Shown one piece after another: positions 11,001-21,918 of a stretch of 64,000 nucleotides of DNA. Both the position numbers and the translations under genes were made by a program. Below the pieces are notes generated by a model, which worked only from the letters and a program-made list of their open reading frames with translations, ran no database searches and was not told the origin of the DNA. The DNA is from Cyclina sinensis (Eukaryota; Mollusca; Bivalvia; Venerida; Veneridae). The stretch is from the NCBI GenBank assembly GCA_012932295.1, contig JAAONU010000002.1, positions 18,693,770 through 18,757,769 of the forward strand. The letters run 5' to 3'. Numbering within the stretch: the first letter of the stretch is position 1; the number at the start of each line of letters is the position of its first letter.

Positions 11001-11424
11001 GGGGCTGTGCTCCAGATGACACAAAAAGAAAGTTTTCTTGTATTATAAATTTCTTGTGGTATCTATGATTAATGCTTAAAAACTGACTAACTGACAAAAA
11101 ATAAGTCAGATAATCACATTATAAATTGATTATTTTCCTTTCATAGTGCTATACCGTAACGCGACGGTATAACTATATTGTATAAGATTTAAAGTAAACA
11201 ATAGTTATTTCATGTGCGGCGATAGTGGTGACAGTTAAAGCGTTGTTAATATTTTGTTAACATGAGGGTCCAGAGTTCAACTCCGGCTGAAGCGAATTTT
11301 TTTTTTCTTTTTTGACTTTTATAATCAGTTTTGAAGTAAAATATCATGTTGTTATAATCTCACGGCATCTAGATATTTAATTTAAGTAAAAAAATTTTTT
11401 ATATCAAATCTGGAGTTCAGCCTC
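11001..11424. mobile_element. 424-bp MITE with 17-bp inverted ends, duplication TTTAAA
   Basis: The ends are GGGGCTGTGCTCCAGAT (11,001-11,017) and ATCTGGAGTTCAGCCTC (11,408-11,424), 14 of 17 positions complementary. TTTAAA flanks both sides (10,995-11,000; 11,425-11,430); TTAA with one more base in each end is an equal reading. The uninterrupted paralogous site is present in this window, in reverse orientation, near 40,350-40,385. That confirms a clean insertion. Confidence 0.8.
11216..11296 (+). pseudogene. Degenerate tRNA-like sequence inside the 424-bp MITE
   Basis: It shows an A-box-like 'atagtggtgacagttaaagc' and a B-box-like 'ggtccagagttcaactcc', followed by a T-rich run. The spacing and 'gttaaagcgttg' recall tRNA-Leu/Ser. 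The B box is imperfect and acceptor pairing is poor, so this is a tRNA-derived relic rather than a gene. Confidence 0.35.
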
Positions 11425-13493
11425 TTTAAAAGTTGGATCTTTAAAAATCTTCTTCTCCGAAACCACAAGGCCTGGAGCTTTGATATTTCGTATGAAGTAT
11501 CATCTAGTGGACCTCTACCAACTTTGTTCAAATTATGTCCCTGGGGTCAAAACTGACCCCACCCCAGGGGTCAGTTGATTTTACATAGAGTTATAGAGGG
11601 AAAACTTGAAAATCTTCTTGTCAGAAACAACAAGGCCTAGAGTAAAGATATTTGGTGTGAAGCATTGTCTAGTGGACCTCTAACAAGTTTGTTCAAATCA
11701 TGGCTTCTGGGTCAAAATGGCCCCGCCCAAGGGGTAACTTGTTTTACATAGAGTTATATAGGAAAAATTTTAAAAATCTTCTTGTCAGAAACCGTAAGGC
11801 ATAGAGCTTAGATATTTGGTGTGTAGCATTGTCTAGTGGACTTCTACTAAGTTTGTTCAAATCATAGCCACTGGGTCAAAATAGGCCCAGCTCTGGGGGG
11901 TCACTTGTTTACATAGAGTTTTATAGGAAAAGTTTTAAAAAATCTTCACATAAGAAACCATAAGGCTTAGAGTTAAGATATTTTGTATGTAGCATTGTCT
12001 AGAGGACCTCTACCAAGTTTGTTCAAGTCATGGACCCTAGGTCAAAAATGGCCCTGCCGCAGGGGTCACATGTTTTACAGAGAGTTATATAGGAAAAACT
12101 TTAAAAATCTTCTTGTCATAAACAACAAGGCCTAGAGTTAAGATATTTGGTGTGCAGCATTATCTAATGGACCTCTATCAAGTTTGTTCAAATCATGGCC
12201 CCTTGGTCAAAAAATGCCCCGCGCTAGGGGTCACATGTTTTACAAAGAATTATATAGGAAAAACTTGAAAAATCTTCTTGTCAGAAACCATAAGGCCTTG
12301 AGTTAAGATATTTGGTATGCAGCATTGTCTAGTGGACCTCTAACAAGTTTGTTAGAAAAATGTCTCTGGGGTCACTATTGGCCCCGCCCGAGGGACAACA
12401 AGTTTTAAATAGCAATATAGAAGAAAATCTTAAAAAATCTTCTTGTCTGAAACCACAAGGCCTAGAATTTTAAAATTTGGCATGAAGCAAGCTTTATCAA
12501 GCCTTTTCAAATTATTAGATTAGGTTAAAGGTCACAAAGGGTAAAAATAGATTTATCTATTGTACCTCATAGACCCTTCATTTATAGACCAATATCTTTG
12601 ATATTCAGTATATAGATTCTCGGACCATTTGCGTAATCTTGCATCTAAGACAGAAGAAAACAGTTTTGAAAATATACTTGTCAGAGAGATTCCTCGATAA
12701 TTATTAACATCATCAAGATTGCCTTGCTTTGGTACGGGTACAATTATTGCCTTAGACCAAGAAGAAGGATACACACCGCTTGCATATATGTAATTAAACA
12801 ATTTGCAAAGTACAGGTGATAAAATTTCTTTACAGTGGATAAATATTTCAGGAATCAGTTATCATTCCCACCACTTTTATTACATTTCAGCAATGACATA
12901 GCTTTATACAATTCGTTTAAACTTATATCTTCATCTAATATATCTACTTCTGTAAATGTGTTATCATTTTTTTTTTACAAAATTCTCAACATCATCATCA
13001 ACAAAAATATCACTGTCACTAAATAAAGTTTTAAAATAATTCAAAAAATCTTCTTTCGATATATTAGTTTTATTACCATTCCTTCTAAATTTTCGAATTT
13101 CACTCCAAAACTTTTTAGGTGATGATTTAGCTAAAGTGTGCATTTTTCTTTTTTGAGCTAAATGAAATTTTGTTTTAGCCCTACGCTTAGCAATACGATA
13201 TAAACTTCTATTATCTACCAACATAGCTCTATTCAAACGACATTTATCAATATTATATTTTCTATTTGCACGTACAAAGTCACGCCTAGCAGATGAACAA
13301 TTTTATGTCAAACCATTCGCTTCTAAACTTTCTACGATATTTATAAGTTTTGTACACTTTTGATATACCAAATAAATCATTTGCACTCACATACAAAATA
13401 TTTGAAACAGAATCTATTCCACTATCAATATTTATATTCTCATGTATAACATCATTTATAATAGTTTCAATAACAGGCAACTTCAAAAGATCA

Positions 13494-14930
13494 TTCGATA
13501 TGTTAACACCAAGGTATTTTGCATTTGTTACAGTCTCAAGGATTTGTCCATGTTGTATGTAGTCATGGTGTATTATGTGTTTATTTCGTGAGATGTTGAG
13601 AACTTGGCATTTGCTAGGATTAAAGTGCATTTCCCATTTACTTTCCCATTTCTGTAAAATATCAAGATCATGTTGTAATTGTTTGCAATCTGTTGGGTTG
13701 TTGATGGTAAGATAGACAGCTGTGTCTTCAGCAAAAGTTGGTAAGTCATTGATATATAGAAGAAAAGGAAGAGGCTCAAGGACGCACCCTTGGGGCACAC
13801 CAGATATCACAGGAACTTCAACAGATTTGTCGCCCTTAAGGACAACCACTTGAGTTATGCCTATCAGGAAGGAGCGAATCAAGTCAAGCGTGCAACCTCT
13901 GATACCATGTTCATGAAGTGTATAAAGTAATTTAGTATGACTAACTTTGTCAAGAGCCTTGCTAAAATCAAGGAGAATAAGGTCTGACTGCTAGCCTGCA
14001 ACGAGAGTTCTGGCTAGTTCATCTACCAATTGCAAGAGTTGGGTTTCACAAGATCGACGTTCTCTGAATCCATATCGTTATTCATAAAAGATGTTAAATC
14101 GAGTAAAATGAGAGGAAATATTGGAGGCAATTATATGTTCTGTCAATTTACACAGAATACAAGTTAAAGTAATAAGACGATAACTGGATGCATCACTCGG
14201 AAGTCCTTTCTGGTACAGGGGAGCAACATTTCTTTTTGTCCAATCTGAAGATAGATAACCAGTGTCAAGAGATTTCTGAATAAGAATTTTGTGAATAGGT
14301 GCAATCTGATATCGAAGTTCTTTAAGGACAATTGGTTTAATGATGTCAGGACCAGCAGCTTTATCTGTTTTAAGATTAGACAACAATTTGAGGATACCAT
14401 TTACACCTATAGTGATGTCTGACATTATGGGATATTTACTTTTAAGATAAATGGGGAGATCAAAATCAGATAGTTTATCCCTGATGGTATGCAAACAGGA
14501 CTGTCCGAGGGAGAGGGGATTTAATGGAGTAAAGACAGATTGAAACCGGTATTAAGAATGTTTGCTTTATCAGTATTTTCATATTTCAGTGAACCACTGG
14601 ATTTTTCAAATAAGGGTGCGGTGCCTTGGATGTCTTGTCTTGCATTTTTTATTAGTGAGAATATTTTGTTGTTGTTGAGAATGAGCTTTGTTCAGGATTT
14701 TCGTTGTAATAGCAAGGATTGTTTCTAAATAAATGATATAGGTGTTTGAGTGCTAAATGTCTTTTAGTCAAATGTCACATTCCCGCCTGTTTAGCTAATC
14801 TAAATAATTTCTCTCTTTTTCTAATCAATCTTTTAATTTCTATGTTTATCCATGGCAGAGATCTTTTTTGACTGATATGTTTAGTTGGTAACATGCAACA
14901 TGCGATATAGTAGTTAAGTTCTTGTTAGAT
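13494..14930 (-). mobile_element. CR1-like LINE, 5' part with reverse transcriptase
   Basis: The minus strand encodes a linker (LPWINIEIKRLIRKREKLFR near 14,800), RT fingers (KTDKAAGPDIIKPIVLKELR; SSDWTKRNVAPL), and palm (SGVPQGCVLEPLPFLLYIND; FAEDTAVYLTI; HFNPSKCQVLNISRN; NAKYLGVNISNDL). The catalytic box reads FAED instead of FADD, and at least one frameshift (near 14,080) and stops break it. The reading stops at the 8-bp repeat at 13,486-13,493 and resumes at 9,144 downward. Confidence 0.8.
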
Positions 14931-15440
14931 TAACACCCATTTGCAGTAACCTTCGAAGACACGTAGTTTTCAAAAACAACACTTTGTGGTATTTCAGAGA
15001 AGGCAGAAAACATTGTGTTTGCATAAATCGTTATTTAGTTTATGACGTCAACTTTGACGTCGTTTTCTTGATGATGTCAAATTGACCAGATTGTTGATTT
15101 TGTCACGTCACGTCGCATTTAATAAAGTGAGTCAAACAGTTTATTACAAAGTCCGAAAATCCATGATCTGAGGCTGTTTAAATTTTAAAATATGACTCAA
15201 GCAATCCATGGTTTTGGTACGTATTTAGTAAATGCCATACATTGAAGCCAACTGACATGAATAATGTACGAAACTGTGTAGATTTATCCAATTTTTAAGG
15301 CTCAATAACCTACAAATACTCAGAATTTCCTGACTTTATTCTCTTTATATTGAGTTAATAGTAATAAATACTGGAACAATTTCTAGTTTCTACAACACTG
15401 AAGCGTAAATATGCTAATAATATTGTCTTAACTGAGCCAT
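14931..15440. other. Unassigned stretch
   Basis: No coding or repeat signal recognised. It contains a palindromic TGACGTCA (15,043-15,050) followed by further TGACGTC/CACGTCACGTC motifs, which resemble CRE sites; no nearby gene start supports a role. Confidence 0.3.
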
Positions 15441-15444
15441 GAAA

Positions 15445-16200
15445 AACTTCTTTTGAAAATGCAATTCTACGGCATAAGAGGTCAAACACTTAAATGGGTC
15501 AAAAGCATTTTAGATGAAAGACACCAATCTGTAGTTTTAGATAGATCCACCTCTGAAGCCACACAGTTACTTCTGGAGTCCCCCAGGGGTCGGAGCCCGG
15601 ACCTCGTCTCTTTCTTGCATACATAAATGACCTCCAACAGGACGTCCTATCAAAAGTTTACCTCTTTGCTGATTATACTACTATATATCTAACCTTAACA
15701 TCAGGCCAACAGTCAGAAACCTTCCAAAAAGACTTAAATACCCTAGAAAAGTGAGAGTTGAATTGGGATATAGAATTCAACCCATTCAAATGTCAAGTAA
15801 TCCACGTCACAGGAGGAAACATCCCATACCAACTAATTATTCTCTTCATGGAGCTTCTCTAGAGGCGGTAACCTCAGCCAAATATCTAGGCGTGTATATA
15901 TCAAATGACCTCTCATGGGACGAGCACATAAACAGGTCAACTAAAAAGGCAAACTAAACCCTTGGTTTCTTACGCCGTAATATAAAAGTCAAATTAAATA
16001 ATAAACGGTGCCGACTAGATCTTCGTCGTATTGACTGTAGGCTGCCCATGGTGTATAAAATCACCAATAATATAGTCGCCATCCATATAGAAGGGTATCT
16101 CACCCTATTAGGGAGAGCGTCCCGACATGCCCATATGCTGAGCTATATAGCTTAATCACAGCTCAAAAAGACTACTGCATATTGTCCTTCCCAAGAACAG
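15445..16200 (+). mobile_element. Degenerate CR1-like LINE fragment, plus strand
   Basis: Frameshifted plus-strand reading gives TLKWVKSILDERHQSVVLDR, an SGVPQG-like turn, VYLFADYTTIYLTL (FADY instead of FADD), then FNPFKCQVIHVTGG and SAKYLGVYISNDLSW. These are ordered CR1/Jockey RT motifs with many stops. Further downstream 'CRLDLRRIDCRLPMVYKI' fits the post-RT region, with a likely internal deletion. Confidence 0.65.
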
Positions 16201-16470
16201 TTTTCCACTGGAACAGCCTACCCACTAATATCACATTGTTAACTAGTTCAATATGGTTGTTAGCCATTGAGAATATATCACCATAACATATGTAGGTCAG
16301 ATTGTTTTTACTTTTAACAAACCCTCTACATTTTCCACTGGAACAGCCTACCCACTAATATCACATTGTTAACTAGTTCAATATGGTTGTTAGCCATTGA
16401 GAATATATCACCATAACATATGTAGGTCAGATTGCTTTTACTTTTAACAAACCCTCTACATTTTCCACTG
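16201..16470. repeat. Recent 130-bp tandem duplication
   Basis: The block starting TTTTCCACTGGAACAGCC at 16,201 repeats at 16,331 with only one difference seen (T/C at 16,305 versus 16,435), and a third partial copy starts at 16,461. It lies at the 3' end of the CR1-like fragment. Confidence 0.9.
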
Positions 16471-16666
16471 TTTATTTTTAAATGTATTTAATATTTTGTA
16501 TACATCTCCTTTATTTCACTTTTATCACTTCTTAGTGGCTTGACGAGCCAACTGTTTTCATCCTCGCGAGGGGTTTCACAGAAAAAAAATAGATAAACAG
16601 ACTGACGGACAGAACTTTTTGGTCCATTTCTTAAGCATCTCATATAAATTATACTTATTGGAATAC

Positions 16667-16690
16667 TCTCTCTCTCTCTCTCTCTCTCTT
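16667..16690. repeat. (TC)n microsatellite
   Basis: About 11 to 12 TC/CT units. Confidence 0.95.
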
Positions 16691-17139
16691 ATAGTTCAAT
16701 AATAATATCAGCTACATGTACTTTGATATTGTTTGTTTGAAACATAGTCAAGTGCTGTAACGTTTTAAGGTTCATCATAAACTTTTGATAAAGAAAGCTG
16801 TTGTGACACTTCAAAGTGTCACACAATTGCATTTTTTTGCATTACGCATGAGGTGGAATTACTCAGAATGTAATTATCACATTACGATTACCCTGGTAAC
16901 GACAAAAATTGTCAATAGCAATTAAAATTCATCTGTAAAAACATGCAGTTTGTAATCGATTGAATTACGATTACAATTAAAGTATAAACACGGTCAAATT
17001 ATTGATTACATTTCGATCATACATACACAACAGGAAAAAAACAGGAAAGCTATGCTCAACAACATGTTACCAATCCTAATATATATCTAGTTATAATAAC
17101 ATAAACTAGGACTGCGCATGTACACTAATTCTGTTCGTT

Positions 17140-18440
17140 TGAGTTTATTTATCTCCGATACCGGTTGCCCATATGGCCGACACCCCTCTGCAGAGGTTAT
17201 TTATTTTAGGTGTGAGGGATAGTGCAAAATAGTATGGAATGCGGGTTGGGACATGCCACTTGCTATTTGCCACCTGCTACTTGCTACTTGCCACTTGCTT
17301 CTTGTAATTTAAAAAGTCGGTTTGTTTCTCAATCACCGACAGAAACAGCAGGAAATATACAGTATATATAATTTGTATTTTCGACCAAGCAACCATGTCG
17401 TTACTGTAAGCACTTTATTTATGAAAAAAATTAAATCACGTAACAATATCCGGTTCGTTTTCATACAGTGAAAAAGGATCAAAGCAAAACGGCCAATAGC
17501 AACTAGAAAGTGGCAAGAAGCAACTAGCAACACGCAAGTAGCAACTAGCAAGTAGCAAACAGCAACTTGCAAATAGCAACTGGCAACTAGCAATACTATT
17601 ACATATTTAGTTTATTACACTCATTTATTTTACATCGATTGCGATACAAGTTTCATCACGCTCGATGACTGCTTCCTGCGTTCCATACCAATATTCGCGC
17701 AGCATGGAGGAATGTGAAGATTGTGAGAGAATCTCGCCTCTAATGGGATTCGAACTCGCAACCTCCGGATCAGGAACCATGCGGTCTACCCTTGGACCAG
17801 GGTGCCTCTTCCATTACATGTAAGATAACATTTAAAGATAAACTATACTTTCAGTCGGTCTAATCCGAAAAAAATATGTTACGATTAATTTTTGACTTTT
17901 TTAACGAAATAATTTAATCACGTAACAATATCCGGTTAGTTTTCATACAGTCAGAAGAGATCAGATCAAAGTATAGCTAGCAACCAATAGCAACTAGCAA
18001 GTGACAAGTAACAAATTGGAAGAAGCAACTAGCAGGTAGCAAATGACAACTAGCAAATGACAAATAGCAAGTGACAAATAGCAACTATAAATAATAACTG
18101 GCAATAGCAAGTAGCAACTAGCAAGTGGCAAGTAGCAAGTGGCATGTCCCAACCCGCATTCCATAAAATAGAGAAAGCATCCCATTCCAGAGATACCCCT
18201 CTTTTAGTAGTAACGCACTGAGTTCGATCACCTCGCTCCTCCACTAACATTACAAATTGTCTTTCGAATGAGACGTTAAACCGAGGTCCCATGTATCAGT
18301 GCTACACACTGACCATGGAACAGAACAAGGGGTGTCTCTGGAATGGGACGTGTTCTGTATCTTGCACAACCTAAAATAACTAGCCTCTGCGAGGCGTCGG
18401 TCATATGGGTAACCGATACCGACGATAAATAAACTAAAGT
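17140..18440. mobile_element. Foldback element with inverted arms and (GCAACTA)-type minisatellite
   Basis: The left arm (about 17,140-17,310) is inverted at about 18,110-18,435: 'gtttatttatctccgatac', 'cccatatggccgac', 'cgcagaggc/gcagaggtt', 'gcgggttgggacatgccac'. Between the arms are heptamer-like arrays of GCAACTAGCAAGTAGCAA (17,500-17,590 and 17,985-18,145) and a tRNA-like segment. The right arm has an internal hairpin (CCCATTCCAGAGA near 18,182 against TCTCTGGAATGGG near 18,335). No transposase was found. The open frames here (17,333-17,593; 17,994-18,185) only translate the minisatellite. Confidence 0.6.
17734..17811 (-). pseudogene. tRNA-like (SINE-head) sequence within the foldback element
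   Basis: On the minus strand an A box (TGGTCCAAGGGTAGA) and a near-perfect B box (GAGTTCGAATCCC) have tRNA-like spacing. The acceptor and anticodon stems do not pair cleanly, so a tRNA-derived SINE head or tRNA relic is more likely than a working tRNA gene. Confidence 0.4.
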
Positions 18441-18759
18441 AGAATTTGGTGGAAAAAGACCTTCCGGTTCAGGAGGACAATTGCCGTTTGAATAATTTTT
18501 TATTTCAAAATAAAAAGTGAAAAACGCTTATCATAAAAATCACAGTTAAAAACAGCCTACCTACACAGTCAAAAAGTAAAAGAAAAGATAGCATAAATTT
18601 ATTCATAGATTTATTTTAAGCTATTGCAGCCCTTAACAGAGCGGAACTAGTTGAGCTTTTAAAAAAGGTTAATCAAAGGAACATTTCTGCAGGAGTGTCA
18701 GTCATATGGGGAACCGGGTAAATAACGGTAAATAAATAATTCGAAGAGACAAAAGAGAG

Positions 18760-19175
18760 ACAACACTTCTGCAAAAATTGATGGAAATGGCTTAGCGGTT
18801 TGTGAGGAGATGATGCCTGAAACCAAATGTTGATGAAAATATTTTAGCTCTGTCGGAACCTTTCAGCAATTTTACTAGAGATCTTCAGAAGGAGCATACG
18901 TATCTGTCAAATTTGGTGGAGAAAGACGTTGCAGTGAAGGAGATGTCGTTTGAATTATTTTCCATTTCTTTTCCAATTTCTTTTTTTTTCCCTTATGAGC
19001 AGTAGAGCGAAACCGTTTGAGCAATTTAAATAAAGCAATATAAAAACATTTCTGTAAAGTTTAGAATAAAATGGCCTAGCAGTTTTGGAGGAGATGTTAT
19101 TTGAAGTAACATGTTGACGACATAGGGTGATTCCAATAGCTCACATTGAGCACTTTTTGCTCAGGTGAGCCAAAT
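18760..19175 (+). mobile_element. Family 1 element, degenerate, 3' end intact
   Basis: It ends 'aatagctcacattgagcac...tgctcaggtgagc' at 19,134-19,170, the family 1 end. Its body ('gtttgtgaggagatg', 'ttgaagtaacatgttgacgac') matches the short element at 41,615-42,060. Confidence 0.55.
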
Positions 19176-19579
19176 ATAAGAACCTAGAATATTAGGAGCA
19201 ATACTGAGAAGACCAGGCTTCAAAAAAAAACTTATCAAGACGTTATTTAAAAGTTGGCAGAAGTGATATATACTCATTCACCCCGTTTTGCGTAAAACTT
19301 AGAAACATTATTTTCCTTAATTGTCTTCAAAAGCACCACCACTTGACTTTTTAACAATTGGTTACTTGGAGTTGAGTTTGCTCATTTAAAGCAGTAAATA
19401 ATATACTTACCTACACGGATAAGATTGGTTTGATAGTTAAACCAGCCTTACTTTCAAAGAATGCATGCTGAAGTTTGATTGAAATTTCATTAACTGTAAA
19501 CTTTGTTGGGAGTCACACAGATATAAAGTTTGGCTTATCAGTAGCAGATACTTATGTAATTGTGTGCTATATGTTATAG

Positions 19580-19716
19580 CAACAAGGATCTGTTAGATGA
19601 ATACACAGTCACAATTGTGACAAGAAATTGGGAAGGCTATTGGGTGGGTGGGTGTTCCCAAAGGAAGTTTACAATTGAGAAAAACCCGATCAAACTTCAA
19701 TATTCCTTGTTCGAAG
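19580..19716 (+). CDS. Exon-like block of unknown protein
   Basis: A 137-base block with acceptor TTATAG|C and donor GAAG|GTAAGT carries one open frame of 45 codons: NKDLLDEYTVTIVTRNWEGY, WVGGCSQRKFTIEKNPIKLQ, YSLFE. It would enter with one base finishing a codon and leave with one base of the next. The amino acid make-up is protein-like (alternating hydrophobic strands), but I do not recognise the family. No partner exon is visible on either side. The donor and about 25 bp after it are repeated 34-35 bp downstream (near 19,747). It may be a remnant exon of a gene broken by transposons. Confidence 0.35.
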
Positions 19717-20039
19717 GTAAGTGTCGTTTAATCTATCGAATAAATTGAAGGTAAGTCTTGTTTAATTTATCCGTTTTATATCTCCCTTGGTTGACTCCAC
19801 AGAGATATAAGAGTTGATTCTGTAAGAATCTTGTAAAAACAAATAAACAAACGAAATGATGATGGAAAGATACTGATTCCTGATTATTTTGAGCACTTGA
19901 ACCATTCTATAGATTTATAATGTAATTTCTATTGACCAAGCACTCATATTCAAAATGGTTTCCTAGAATTTTTAACGAATGGTTTTAAGAGCTGACTAAA
20001 TGAAGTAGAGAAAGTCACCAAATCCGAATTTTTGGAATA

Positions 20040-20580
20040 GCTGCCACTACCACTGCTTCTGTTTTGTCTTTTCCCATTTTTGTCGAGCCCGCTTGTGGAT
20101 AGCTATACATAGTCGTCACATTTGGTACCGCAGTTCGGTGTATGTACATGCGTGACTACGTCCGTCCAGATTGCCTTATCTGGGCCATAACTTCTCTATG
20201 CATGGAAGGATTTTGAAATACCTTAGCTCTTTTGTTCTCCTAGATGAGACGGTGTGACGGTGGACCTTGTTTGGGCCATTACTTCTCCATGCATGAAAGA
20301 ATTTGAAAATACCGTGATACACTTGTTATGCTCCCTGAAAGAGACATCATATAGGCCTGCCTTGTCCTTCCATAATCATCTTCCCACAGTTTCCATTTCA
20401 CTGTCCCATCCCCACAGGTGGCTTTCCATTGGCGGGTTCGACATGCTGCCCATGGACATTCTAGATTTGCAAAACCTTTGTAAGTAAAGGGACATAATTG
20501 GAACAAACTTAGTAGAGGTTCGCTGATATGCTGAAACGAAAACGAAACGCATATTTTGTAAGTACAATGAAATTTATCCA
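20040..20580 (+). mobile_element. Tandem-repeat element fragment of another family
   Basis: It contains two units of about 115 bp with 'gggccat(a/t)acttctc.atgcatg(a/g)aa.gaattttgaaaatacc', preceded by 'tgtcgagcccgcttgtgga' and a 'cgtccgtcc' block at about 20,159. Non-coding. Confidence 0.5.
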
Positions 20581-20759
20581 CGTGATAAACATATCAATTC
20601 ACAGACATCCTTAATATGTCAAACAATATTCCACTGATAACTTGAGCATATATTTAACAAAATGAAAACTCCTTTAAAACCTATAGTTAACTGTTGCAAA
20701 AACGCAGGTTCAATCAGTACCCGGTATGTCAACCTCTTGCAGCAAGACCAGCTCTCACT

Positions 20760-20849
20760 CTAAATGTGACTGAATAAGTTTGTTAACACGAGCCAGTGGA
20801 ATATTGTTCCACTCTTTAGAAGCGCTATTTGCAAATCATGAAACGTAAC
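20760..20849 (-). pseudogene. Tc1/mariner transposase, C-terminal end (left piece)
   Basis: The minus strand reads HDLQIALLK and, with small frameshifts, 'EWNNIPLARVNKLIQS', the usual last helix of Tc1-type transposases ('L..AL..EW..IP...I..LI.SM'). It is separated from its upstream part by the 3.8-kb element and ends at the GTAAC duplication. Confidence 0.7.
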
Positions 20850-21466
20850 GGGGGGACAGTATAAAACGCTGACGCGAAACGCTAACAATATACAATAAGA
20901 GGGAAAACGCTGACGATATAGATAAAGAACAATTTCAGAAAACGCTGACAACGTAGATATAGTATGTTAATAGAGTTTCTACGCTGTCATATATATAAAT
21001 TAACTGATGTATTAAAAATCAGTACTGATCCTTGAAAAAAGGAAAATATCATTTGTTGAAATAAGAACCTGATAAAAAAATGAAGAGAGAAAAAAGAAAT
21101 TTGAAAAACAAAGTCGCTCACTTTGTTAAAAGTGATTTTTAAATAAATTTTGATTGAACTTAAGTATTTGTTTGTGGTGGAATTGGCAATTAAAGATTTC
21201 ATTACCTTTTAAAAATATTTGTCAACTTTGAGGAAAGAAGAGGAAAAACGTTGACGATCTAGAAAAAGTACAGTTTTCTAAAAACGCTGATAACATAGAT
21301 ATAGTAGGTTAATGGAGTTCCTCCGCTGTCATATATAGTAAAAATAACTGATGTATTAAAAAGCAGTTCTGAGATTTTAAAAATGGAAAATATCATTTTA
21401 TGAAAAAAAAGATAATAAAAAATGAAGAGAAGAAAAAGAAATTTGAAAAACAAAGTACTTCACTTG

Positions 21467-21885
21467 GACTGTACTTATACATTTAGTTTCGCTTCTTTCT
21501 TCAATTCACTGTATATACAGAATTGTTTAAAATTACACAGAGGTTTTACCAGTCTAGTGCTTGATGTAATATGCTAAATTTTAGCAGTATACTGTATTTA
21601 ATATCCCATGTTTTTTTTTTGTAAGTCCCTAAATTAGAGTCACTCAAGGAAATGTTTAAGAACTCAAATTAAAATAGTCAATATTATAATTATAAAACCC
21701 CATTTTTAACAATCATAAATTTTACATAGCTTGCTAGAAAAATGAAACAATACACTATTGCTTAATTCTGTATACATGTATGTAAAAACCTTTATTAATA
21801 TTTCTATGTGAGGTGAAGTGGTGGATGGTTCCCCGACCCCACTACACCGATGACGTGGATAATAAATGGGCAACACTTGTTGCTG

Positions 21886-21915
<30 letters not shown>
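21467..21915 (+). pseudogene. Polyadenylated retrocopy of an unknown transcript 3' end
   Basis: It is flanked by a 15-bp direct repeat AAAGTACTTCACTTG (21,452-21,466; 21,916-21,930). It ends in about 25 A residues starting at 21,894, 27 bases after an AATAAA signal (21,861-21,866). This is the full mark of LINE-driven retroposition of an mRNA 3' end. No coding frame is evident, so the copied part is probably 3' UTR or non-coding. Confidence 0.75.

Positions 21916-21918
<3 letters not shown>

Larger units (their letters stand above)
10800..12590 (-). mobile_element. Tandem-repeat element (165-bp-type units) inside the second LINE
   Basis: It lies in reverse orientation: a GTCC-type block (near 10,815-10,850) and the consensus 'gagctttttaggatc' at the low end, then repeat units with 'tctagtggacctctaccaag', 'tttgttcaaatcatgg', 'ccccgccc..ggggtca' and 'aaaatcttcttgtcagaaacc'. 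It is the reverse complement of the array at 39.3-40.6 kb. The terminal hairpin seen at 40,561-40,588 is missing here. It interrupts the LINE reverse transcriptase between the fingers and the palm, with about 25 RT residues not found. Confidence 0.7.
9153..13485 (-). mobile_element. Second non-LTR retrotransposon inserted into the CR1-like LINE
   Basis: The copy is flanked by the 8-bp direct repeat AAAGATCA (9,145-9,152 and 13,486-13,493). From high to low coordinate the minus strand holds an endonuclease-linker region (RRKFRSEWFD, RRAKTKFHLAQKRKMHTLAK), RT fingers (YPSSWSKAIIVPVPKQGNLD), a gap filled by a tandem-repeat element, RT palm (LYTAFVNFRKAFN; FADDTVLF near 10,455-10,480) and a C-terminal part (LLAELGFANLW, IALSRLRCSS). 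Stops and frameshifts, including a TAA two codons before FADD, show it is dead. The family belongs with the LINE at 59.1-61.65 kb by its C-terminal pattern. Confidence 0.75.

Noticed and set aside
15043..15120. CRE-like TGACGTCA cluster as a promoter
   Set aside because: No gene start is near it; it lies between LINE fragments and may be part of a repeat.
17333..18292. Frames rich in CYLLVATCYL as membrane proteins
   Set aside because: Translation of the GCAACTA-type minisatellite and foldback arm.
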